From: Cellvibrionales bacterium UBA2034
GTDB lineage: Bacteria > Pseudomonadota > Gammaproteobacteria > Pseudomonadales > UBA7239
NCBI GenBank assembly: GCA_002333095.1
Contig: DDBK01000008.1
Span: forward strand, 584 to 5,945
Length of the DNA stretch: 5,362 nt
Direction: 5' to 3'
The position numbers and the translations under genes were made by a program. The number at the start of each line of letters is the position of its first letter. Position 1 is the first letter of the stretch. Under the pieces are notes generated by a model that had not been told where the DNA came from, made no database searches, and saw only the letters and a list, made by a program, of their open reading frames with translations. Below, piece by piece: positions 1-4,721 of this stretch.

Positions 1-204
<204 letters not shown>

Positions 205-233
205 TCCCTCCAGCACAAATTTCTTCAACAATA

Positions 234-1307
234 ATGACTGACGACACGCTGCTGGAACAGATCCGCCTCTGGGCACGAGAACTCGGTTTCCAGCAAACCG
301 GTGTCAGCGATATCGATGTCACTGAACACGCCGCACATCTGCAACAGTGGCTGGACAATCAATACCATGCCGACATGGACTGGATGGCGCAGCATGCAAG
401 ATTGCGCGCGCATCCTGAACAATTGCATCCCGGCACGCTGCGTATTATTTCTGTGCGCATGGACTACCTGCCGCACGAAGAAAAAGACCTCATCGCAAAA
501 ATTGCGCCGGATGGCAGTGCCTATATTGCGCGTTATGCGCTTGGCCGCGATTACCACAAGCTGATGCGCAAGCGTCTGGCACAACTTGCACAAAAAATTG
601 AAACCCACACGCTACATAAACACCGTGCGTTTGTTGACAGCGCGCCCGTGCTGGAACGCGCATTTGCGCAGAAATCCGGGCTCGGGTGGATTGGCAAGAA
701 CACCATGCTGATCAACTCGACGGCAGGCTCGTATTTTTTTCTCGGGGAAATTCTTACCGATTTGCCATTGCCAGTGACAGCATCACAAGACACACAACAC
801 TGCGGCACTTGCACAGCGTGTCTGGATCTCTGTCCTACGCAGGCATTTGTAGCGCCGCACCAGCTGGATGCGCGGCGTTGCATCTCTTATCTCACCATTG
901 AAAACAGGCACAGCATTCCGGAAGCGTTCCGCACGAAAATAGGTAACCGCATTTTTGGCTGCGATGATTGCCAGGCGGTTTGCCCGTGGAATAAATTTGC
1001 CCAACGCACGGAGCAGGAAGATTTTTTACCGCGCCACGCGCTGGATAACGCGCAACTGGTGGAATTGTTCTTATGGAGCGAAGAAGAATATTTGCAGAAG
1101 ACAGAAGGGTCGGCATTGCGCCGTATCGGGCATGAAGGCTGGCTGCGCAATATTGCAGTGGCATTAGGCAATGCAGATAGCACGCCGGACATTATTGCCG
1201 CGCTCGAGCAGCGCAGGCATAGTCCGTCAGAACTGGTGCGGGAGCATGTCGAGTGGGCGCTGGAACAACACGCCGGCCACGCCGCATACATCACAGGATC
1301 TTTCTGA
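234..1307 (+). CDS. queG: Epoxyqueuosine reductase QueG
   Basis: QueG is a cytoplasmic, cobalamin-dependent iron-sulfur enzyme that reduces epoxyqueuosine at position 34 of GUN-anticodon tRNAs to queuosine. The 357 residues are near full length for the family (about 350-390). Visible landmarks: the LGRDYHK segment (residues 103-109); VDSAPVLERAFAQKSGLGWIG, where D135 matches the proposed catalytic aspartate; a CxxCxxCxxxCP motif (C190, C193, C196, C200); RRCISYLTIE with C216; and CDDCQAVCPWN (C243, C246, C250). The eight cysteines suit two [4Fe-4S] clusters. Residues about 285-345 (SALRRIGHEGWLRNIAVALG onward) are a HEAT-like tail thought to help tRNA binding. The ATG at 234 is the only sensible start, but I see no Shine-Dalgarno before it, so translation may depend on dapB. 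The last 17 bp overlap the 3' end of the opposing cytochrome gene. Confidence 0.97.
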   Translation: MTDDTLLEQIRLWARELGFQQTGVSDIDVTEHAAHLQQWLDNQYHADMDWMAQHARLRAHPEQLHPGTLRIISVRMDYLPHEEKDLIAKIAPDGSAYIARYALGRDYHKLMRKRLAQLAQKIETHTLHKHRAFVDSAPVLERAFAQKSGLGWIGKNTMLINSTAGSYFFLGEILTDLPLPVTASQDTQHCGTCTACLDLCPTQAFVAPHQLDARRCISYLTIENRHSIPEAFRTKIGNRIFGCDDCQAVCPWNKFAQRTEQEDFLPRHALDNAQLVELFLWSEEEYLQKTEGSALRRIGHEGWLRNIAVALGNADSTPDIIAALEQRRHSPSELVREHVEWALEQHAGHAAYITGSF

Positions 1308-1818
1308 GCGTATCGTCCTTGTCAATAAAGTGGTGTTTCAACGCGGCTGCTGCGTGCAACGCCACTACCGCTGCCACGGTCCAGGCCAGTTGCACATGAA
1401 TATCAAACAAGGCTTTGGTAATAGTGCGGGACAAATCGATGATGGGCGGTACCGATGTGCCATCGATCAGCACAATATATTTCCCGGACATAAAATAACC
1501 GGCCACCGGCAACGCGACCACCGCATACAAGAGGAACAGGTGTACAAAACGCGCCAGTACGCGTGACCAGCCCTGGATGTTTTCCGCCAGCGCGGGTCGC
1601 GGCAACATGCTGTAAGCGATCAGTTGTGCCACGCCGAGCGGCAGTAACAGCAAGCCTATCGTGCCATGCCAGCGATATAACACCTGATAACCTGTCGCTT
1701 CATAGCCCAGCTCACTCATGCGCCAGCCGAGCGCAATCATCGTGATGATGCAAGCAGCAATCACCCAGTGCAGGCAACGCAACAGCACCGGGTATTTCGT
1801 AGCAGTTGCTTTTTTCAA
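1291..1818 (-). CDS. Cytochrome b561 (CybB/YceJ type), TTG start proposed
   Basis: Four-helix inner-membrane dihaem cytochrome b561, a family that exchanges electrons with the quinone pool. From the proposed TTG it has 175 residues, close to E. coli CybB (176). Hydrophobic helices lie at about 15-33, 50-70, 90-110 and 141-160. Histidines sit where the family places haem ligands: H17 (LHW), H51 (RWHG), H141 (DIHVQLAW) and H155 in ALHAAAALKHH, which is nearly identical to the E. coli C-terminal motif; H93 (VHLFLL) is also conserved. The frame stays open upstream to 2025, but that part lies inside yceI and reads as shadow sequence. Within the junction, the TTG at 1818 is the only plausible in-frame start and has no clear Shine-Dalgarno. 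A better-coupled ATG at 1853 is in another frame because of a 14-bp tandem duplication, so the true N-terminus is uncertain. This is the last gene of the thioesterase-yceI-cytochrome cluster. The family is secure; the start is not. Confidence 0.9.
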   Translation of the reverse strand: MKKATATKYPVLLRCLHWVIAACIITMIALGWRMSELGYEATGYQVLYRWHGTIGLLLLPLGVAQLIAYSMLPRPALAENIQGWSRVLARFVHLFLLYAVVALPVAGYFMSGKYIVLIDGTSVPPIIDLSRTITKALFDIHVQLAWTVAAVVALHAAAALKHHFIDKDDTLRKIL

Positions 1819-1842
1819 AGTTGTTTTTTCAAAGTTGTTTTT
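1810..1842. repeat. 14-bp tandem duplication with A/T homopolymer runs
   Basis: On the + strand the unit TTTTTTCAAAGTTG occurs exactly at 1810-1823 and 1824-1837, followed by five more T bases of a third unit (1838-1842). The flank at 1804-1809 (AGTTGC) resembles another, degenerate copy. Fourteen is not a multiple of three, so gaining or losing a unit changes which upstream codons are in frame with the cytochrome b561 gene. The six-base homopolymer runs and exact direct copies are typical substrates for replication slippage. Confidence 0.9.
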
Positions 1843-1853
1843 ATGGCGATCAT
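1815..1853 (-). other. 12-codon minigene at the yceI/cytochrome b561 junction (possible leader or frameshifted N-terminus)
   Basis: The ATG at 1853-1851 overlaps the yceI TGA stop (TGATG), a common translational-coupling arrangement. It encodes MIAIKTTLKKQL and then meets TGA at 1817-1815. That TGA overlaps the TTG proposed as the cytochrome start (TTGA). Deleting one 14-bp repeat copy would instead run this ATG straight into the cytochrome (MIAIKTTLKKATATKYP...). It is therefore either a broken original start or a coupling minigene. Neither ATG nor TTG has a clear ribosome binding site, which makes dependence on ribosomes leaving yceI likely. Translation is inferred, not shown. Confidence 0.35.
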
Positions 1854-2440
1854 CAGTGCTTGTTGCTGGCTGGCGCAGACTGCACGCCTTCAATGCCCAA
1901 CTGCAGGTCGATAATGAAACTCTGTTCGCCCAGTTGGTAGGTATAGCCATAGTCGCGGGCATCAATCGTGAGATTGCCTTCAAAACCCACGCGGTAGCCG
2001 CCCCATGGATCGGACCCTTCGCCAATTTTTTTCACCGGAATAGTGACCGGTTTTTTTACGCCATTCAGCTGCAGCTCACCCGTCAGTGTGCCGCTATTGG
2101 CATCGCCCTGGTATGCAGTGCTGGTGAAACTGGCTTTGGGTTGTTTGTCCGTGAACAGATATTTATTCCGCAAATGCTCGTCGCGCAATTCGTGGTTGCT
2201 GTCGATGCTGGCAACGTCGATATCAACGGTGATCTTGCTGGATTCCGGTTTGGCCGGATCGTAACTGAAATGGCCGCCGTTGATATTGAAGCGCCCGTAT
2301 AACCAGCTGTAGCCAAGATGTTTGGTACGGAATTGCACGAAGCTGTGTGTGTCGTCGATCTTGTAGTCGGCTGCGTGGGCGGTGACAGCGCTGGCCAATA
2401 AAACGGCTGCGAGCAGGACTCTGGCATCAGGTGCGAACAT
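1853..2440 (-). CDS. yceI: Periplasmic YceI-family protein (polyisoprenoid-binding lipocalin-like fold)
   Basis: The YceI family forms a secreted lipocalin-like beta-barrel; a Thermus homologue was found with a bound polyisoprenoid, though the physiological role is mostly unknown. This protein has 195 residues, against 191 in E. coli YceI. It starts with a Sec signal peptide: a hydrophobic stretch (residues 8-20) and an AHA/AD cleavage site after residue 23. The mature part carries family hallmarks: YKIDDTHSFVQFRTKHLG (26-43), GRFNINGGHFSYD, the DVASIDSNHELRDEHLRNKYLF block (about 75-96), and GELQLNGVKKPVTIPV (121-136). I chose the ATG at 2440 because AAGGAG lies 7 nt ahead and the signal peptide then starts normally. 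An in-frame ATG at 2479 would add 13 residues with only a weak GGA in front. It follows the thioesterase by 40 bp, and its TGA overlaps the ATG at 1853. In E. coli yceI also neighbours a cytochrome b561 gene, but in the opposite order. Confidence 0.94.
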   Translation of the reverse strand: MFAPDARVLLAAVLLASAVTAHAADYKIDDTHSFVQFRTKHLGYSWLYGRFNINGGHFSYDPAKPESSKITVDIDVASIDSNHELRDEHLRNKYLFTDKQPKASFTSTAYQGDANSGTLTGELQLNGVKKPVTIPVKKIGEGSDPWGGYRVGFEGNLTIDARDYGYTYQLGEQSFIIDLQLGIEGVQSAPASNKH

Positions 2441-2447
2441 TGTCTTT

Positions 2448-2453
2448 CTCCTT
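2448..2453 (-). promoter_or_regulatory. Ribosome binding site of yceI
   Basis: AAGGAG read on the - strand, 7 nt upstream of the ATG at 2440. It is one of the clearest Shine-Dalgarno sequences in the window and the reason for choosing this start over the ATG at 2479, which directly follows the thioesterase stop. Confidence 0.8.
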
Positions 2454-2480
2454 GCAATGAATGGGTTCCCGTGGGACATG

Positions 2481-3167
2481 CTAATCCGTAACGAGTTTCC
2501 GTTCAGCCAGATTCATGACCCCCTCAGCAAAACTCACAAACAGGCCTTCACAGCTGGCGGTGGTCACGCCGTTCGCGCTGATGGTTCCCTCCATCACAAT
2601 TTTGCGGCCATGGACTTCCTTGACGGTAGCAAACAGTGTCAATTCGGTATCCAGCGGAGTGGGGCGCTTGTAGCGTACATTGAGGTTGCCGGTGGCTCCT
2701 GTCTGGCCCGACAGCAGTTGCGCGCAGCCCAGAAACTCGTCGAACAGTGCGGCTACCCAGCCGCCATGCACGCACTTGGGCGGGCCTTCATAAGCCCATC
2801 CCAGGGTGATTTTTGCATGTGCCTCGCCTTTGTCGTGATCCAGCCACATATGCAGCGGGGGCGACATGGCATTGCCGTGGCCTGCGATGGGTGTGGTCTC
2901 GCGGGACAGCAAGTGATAGGTGCCGTGATCTGCGGGCAGTGCTGCCCACTCAAGGCGGCCGTGAATCGGCTGGCCGTGGCTGGCAACGGGCAGCAGGGTT
3001 GCCAGGGTCTGTTCCATGGCGGCCAATTCCCCATATGGCACATCGTGCGTCAACAGTAGCTCATTGAGGTCACGCAGCTGGCTGGCGATGCGCCGCCTCG
3101 TTGCCCACAGGTCGTTGTAAGGCGGCATTGGCTGCGGGGTGGAAAAAGGTTTCTCGTGGGTGCTCAT
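2481..3167 (-). CDS. PaaI/THEM4-like hot-dog fold acyl-CoA thioesterase
   Basis: Probable cytoplasmic thioesterase that hydrolyses acyl-CoA or a related thioester; the substrate cannot be read from the sequence. It has 228 residues. The C-terminal half is a single hot-dog domain (about 115-215) with the signature YEGPPKCVHGGWVAALFDEFLG around H134-G135-G136 and the candidate acidic catalytic residues D143/E144, followed by LNVRYKRPTPLDTELTL, the usual second strand region. This spacing resembles PaaI-type and vertebrate THEM4-type enzymes. The N-terminal 100 residues are charged and helical-looking (WATRRRIASQLRDLNELLL at 21-39), with no signal peptide or known domain that I recognise. The ATG at 3167 has TGGAG 6 nt ahead; a TTG two codons upstream lacks this spacing. 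It is the first gene of the cluster with yceI and cytochrome b561, and its TAG lies 40 bp from the yceI start. The family is confident; the function is general. Confidence 0.88.
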   Translation of the reverse strand: MSTHEKPFSTPQPMPPYNDLWATRRRIASQLRDLNELLLTHDVPYGELAAMEQTLATLLPVASHGQPIHGRLEWAALPADHGTYHLLSRETTPIAGHGNAMSPPLHMWLDHDKGEAHAKITLGWAYEGPPKCVHGGWVAALFDEFLGCAQLLSGQTGATGNLNVRYKRPTPLDTELTLFATVKEVHGRKIVMEGTISANGVTTASCEGLFVSFAEGVMNLAERKLVTD

Positions 3168-3173
3168 GATCAA

Positions 3174-3178
3174 CTCCA
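3174..3178 (-). promoter_or_regulatory. Ribosome binding site of the thioesterase gene
   Basis: TGGAG on the - strand, separated by 6 nt from the ATG at 3167. It supports that ATG over the TTG at 3173, which would lie directly against this site. Confidence 0.65.
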
Positions 3179-3203
3179 GAATCGTTGACCATTATCACCG
3201 CGT

Positions 3204-3215
3204 CACCCATGGGTG
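3204..3215. promoter_or_regulatory. 12-bp perfect palindrome in the divergent spacer, possible operator
   Basis: CACCCATGGGTG is its own reverse complement and lies in the 168-bp region between the divergent thioesterase and FKBP genes, 37 bp before the thioesterase start codon. It directly abuts a TATAAG (- strand, 3216-3221) that could be a -10 element, so a bound protein there could block - strand transcription. No regulator is known from this sequence. Chance occurrence is possible, so confidence is low. Confidence 0.3.
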
Positions 3216-3292
3216 CTTATAGGTAATCGCCCCATCCCGGTTTTGCCAAAAAGGAACTTGCTGTGCTCGTGGCGGTCTTTGTTTCAGCACTG

Positions 3293-3298
3293 TATGAT
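3293..3298 (+). promoter_or_regulatory. Possible -10 element for the FKBP gene
   Basis: TATGAT matches the sigma-70 -10 consensus at five of six positions and lies 37 bp before the FKBP start codon. The hexamer 17 bp upstream (TGGCGG) is a poor -35 match, so this is only a tentative promoter within the divergent spacer 3168-3335. I see no riboswitch or small RNA in that spacer. Confidence 0.3.
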
Positions 3299-3323
3299 CG
3301 GTGCTTACTTTGTCCACCTCCAT

Positions 3324-3328
3324 AGGGA
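3324..3328 (+). promoter_or_regulatory. Ribosome binding site of the FKBP gene
   Basis: AGGGA is spaced 7 nt from the ATG at 3336. This, with the lipoprotein signal that begins there, fixes the start and rules out the longer open frame from the GTG at 3213. Confidence 0.7.
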
Positions 3329-3335
3329 ATATTTG

Positions 3336-4151
3336 ATGAAAACTCGTACCTTGGCCGTTGTGGCCGCCAGCTTACTCGCCTTGAGCGCCTGCAAAGATGA
3401 CAAGGCTGCCGCACCTGCGGCACCCGCAGAAGCAAAACCGGTTGCTGCCAGCGGCCTGACGACCCAGGAACAGAAAGTCAGCTACATCCTTGGTATGAAC
3501 ATTGGCAGCCAGTTCAAGGCCAATCAGGTGACACTGGATGAATCAAGCTTTGTGGCCGGCATCAAGACGGCAGTAGATGGCAGTGAGCCGAAACTGACGA
3601 AGGAAGATATCCAGCAAACCATGCAGGCCTTCCAGACCGAAATGCAGAAAAAGCAGGAAGAGGCACAGAAAGCACAGCAGGCAGCGATGGAAGCAGCCGC
3701 TGTAAAAAACAAGGAAGACGGTGTGAAATTCCTGGCGGAGAATGCCAAGAAAGCTGGTGTACAAACCACAACCAGCGGCATCCAGTATGAAGTGCTGACG
3801 GAAGGCAAAGGCGACAAGCCCAAAGCCACAGATACCGTGACAGTGCACTATGTGGGCAACCTGATTGACGGCAAGGAATTCGACAGCTCGATCAAGCGCA
3901 ATGAGCCAGCGACATTCGCTGTCGGCGCCGTGATTCCTGGCTGGGTGGAAATCCTGCAACTGATGCCGGTAGGCTCCAAGTGGAAAGTGGCTATCCCGTC
4001 GGACCTGGCTTACGGCGCAGGTGGCACAGGTGGCGATATCGGTCCGAACGCTACCCTGATATTTGAAATCGAGTTGCTGAAAATTGAAGCCCCTGGTGCC
4101 GCACCTGCGGCCGGGGTAGAGGCGATTGACGGACAGCCGCTGCCAAACTAG
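3336..4151 (+). CDS. FKBP-type peptidyl-prolyl cis-trans isomerase, lipoprotein (Mip/FkpA-like)
   Basis: Probable envelope folding catalyst that isomerises Xaa-Pro bonds. It has 271 residues. A lipoprotein signal ends in lipobox LSAC with lipidated C19; K20-D21 follow. Next come an Ala/Pro-rich linker (about 24-39), an FKBP_N dimerisation domain (about 41-145) with LTTQEQKVSYILGMNIGSQF and a long Gln/Lys/Ala-rich helix (91-125) likely to form a coiled coil, and the catalytic FKBP_C domain (about 147-251). Residues matching the FKBP12 active site are all present: Y172, F182-D183, F194, V199-I200, W203 (VIPGW), Y226 (LAYG) and F243. Mature Mip/FkpA-type proteins have this same two-part design. 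A 20-residue Ala/Gly/Pro tail follows the domain. The gene appears monocistronic, with its own spacer upstream and a strong hairpin downstream. A plain aspartate is not at position +2, so inner versus outer membrane sorting is not settled here. Confidence 0.95.
   Translation: MKTRTLAVVAASLLALSACKDDKAAAPAAPAEAKPVAASGLTTQEQKVSYILGMNIGSQFKANQVTLDESSFVAGIKTAVDGSEPKLTKEDIQQTMQAFQTEMQKKQEEAQKAQQAAMEAAAVKNKEDGVKFLAENAKKAGVQTTTSGIQYEVLTEGKGDKPKATDTVTVHYVGNLIDGKEFDSSIKRNEPATFAVGAVIPGWVEILQLMPVGSKWKVAIPSDLAYGAGGTGGDIGPNATLIFEIELLKIEAPGAAPAAGVEAIDGQPLPN
3407..3421 (+). repeat. 15-bp direct repeat, copy 1 (FKBP N-terminal linker)
   Basis: TGCCGCACCTGCGGC here recurs exactly at 4097-4111 in the same reading frame, encoding Ala-Ala-Pro-Ala-Ala-like linker on each side of the folded domains of the same protein. 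Repeated use of similar Ala/Pro codons can explain it. Confidence 0.6.
4097..4111 (+). repeat. 15-bp direct repeat, copy 2 (FKBP C-terminal tail)
   Basis: Identical to 3407-3421, 690 bp away. It codes the GAAPAAG part of the C-terminal tail after the FKBP domain. Recombination between copies would remove the whole mature enzyme in frame; no evidence shows this happens. Confidence 0.6.
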
Positions 4152-4167
4152 TGTCTGGCGGTTGAAT

Positions 4168-4198
4168 AAAAAAAGCCGGCTATGTGCCGGCTTTTTTT
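4168..4198. terminator. Bidirectional rho-independent terminator
   Basis: A7, then GCCGGC, a TATGT loop, GCCGGC and T7 form a symmetric hairpin whose arms extend through the A/T runs. Read on +, it ends the FKBP transcript 17 bp after its TAG. Read on -, it ends the hemY-dsbB transcript 15 bp after the dsbB TGA. Both orientations give a GC-rich stem followed by a U tract, so one element serves both converging units. Confidence 0.93.
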
Positions 4199-4212
4199 AT
4201 TCCTGCGATTTG

Positions 4213-4707
4213 TCATTTTTTACGAAAAAACTGGAGCAGCGCAGCACATGCAAAACCGGCAAATGCCAGGAGTGTCCACTCGGGGATGCTGAATCCCAGT
4301 AATGTCCAACCGATTTGTGCGCAATTGCCATCGCCTGTAAACAACAGCTCCATGGCTTTCTGTAGCGGAAAATTCTGGAACATGTAAGCCAGGTCTGGCC
4401 CGCAGGCAGGCACCTGGTCTTCCGGCAAATGCTGTATCCAGACATGCCTTGCAGCCACAATGCCGCCGCCAACAGCGCACAGCAAAACCAGAACACTCCA
4501 CACGCGGCGCGCGGTTTGTGCCGGGTTATGAATTGCCGCTGCCAGCGCGACAATTCCGATTGCTATCACAAACAATCGTTGTGTTATGCAAAGCGGGCAG
4601 GGATGCTCGCCCAATACATGTTGTAAATACAATGCAAAGGCAATCAATCCTGCGCTGGCCAGCGCGATCAAACCAAACAGGCCTCGAACAGAAAATACGC
4701 GATTCAT
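4213..4707 (-). CDS. dsbB: Disulfide bond formation protein B (DsbB family)
   Basis: Inner-membrane protein that reoxidises periplasmic DsbA and passes the electrons to quinone. It has 164 residues, within the family range (about 160-176). Four hydrophobic helices lie near 8-28, 43-62, 68-88 and 143-161. The first periplasmic loop carries the CPLC redox pair (C37, C40), followed by ITQR, whose R44 corresponds to the arginine needed for quinone binding. The second loop carries C102 (PACGPDLAYMF) and C129 (GDGNCAQIGW), the DsbA-exchanging pair. All four essential cysteines are present. The ATG at 4707 has AAGGA 9 nt ahead, overlapping the hemY stop codon. An open frame reaching 4851 is not used, since it lies inside hemY. 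It follows hemY by 13 bp, so the two are almost certainly cotranscribed. As I recall, Pseudomonas aeruginosa has a second DsbB paralogue (DsbH) just after hemY, so this could be that orthologue; the symbol is given at family level. Confidence 0.94.
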   Translation of the reverse strand: MNRVFSVRGLFGLIALASAGLIAFALYLQHVLGEHPCPLCITQRLFVIAIGIVALAAAIHNPAQTARRVWSVLVLLCAVGGGIVAARHVWIQHLPEDQVPACGPDLAYMFQNFPLQKAMELLFTGDGNCAQIGWTLLGFSIPEWTLLAFAGFACAALLQFFRKK

Positions 4708-4716
4708 AACGGAATA

Positions 4717-4721
4717 TCCTT
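4717..4721 (-). promoter_or_regulatory. Ribosome binding site of dsbB, overlapping the hemY stop
   Basis: AAGGA on the - strand begins at the last base of the hemY TGA (4723-4721) and lies 9 nt from the dsbB ATG. Ribosomes ending hemY would clear or cover this site, so dsbB translation is probably linked to hemY. Confidence 0.6.

Noticed and set aside
1819..2025. Extension of the cytochrome b561 frame upstream to 2025 (69 extra residues)
   Set aside because: It lies inside yceI on the same strand in another frame, has no family similarity, and would give a protein of 244 residues against the usual 176.
1718..2302. Open frame of 194 codons on the + strand
   Set aside because: It is antisense to yceI and the cytochrome gene, which have clear family motifs; no motif or ribosome binding site supports it.
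2441..2479. Longer YceI starting at the ATG at 2479
   Set aside because: Only a weak GGA precedes it, whereas AAGGAG is well placed before the ATG at 2440 and a normal signal peptide starts there. It remains a minor alternative because it sits 1 nt after the thioesterase stop.
2382..3059. Open frame of 225 codons on the + strand
   Set aside because: Antisense shadow of the thioesterase gene, with a composition rich in Cys/Gly/Gln and no recognisable domain.
3213..3335. FKBP frame extended upstream to the GTG at 3213
   Set aside because: This would bury the lipoprotein signal 41 residues inside the protein; the ATG at 3336 has a good ribosome binding site.
3543..3959. Open frame of 138 codons on the - strand opposite the FKBP gene
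   Set aside because: Its Phe/Leu/Cys-rich product is the expected antisense reading of Lys/Glu/Ala codons, with no start signals.
4168..4198. Terminator hairpin considered as a possible mobile inverted repeat or REP element
   Set aside because: It occurs once in the window, sits exactly between two converging genes and has T tracts on both strands, so termination explains it fully.
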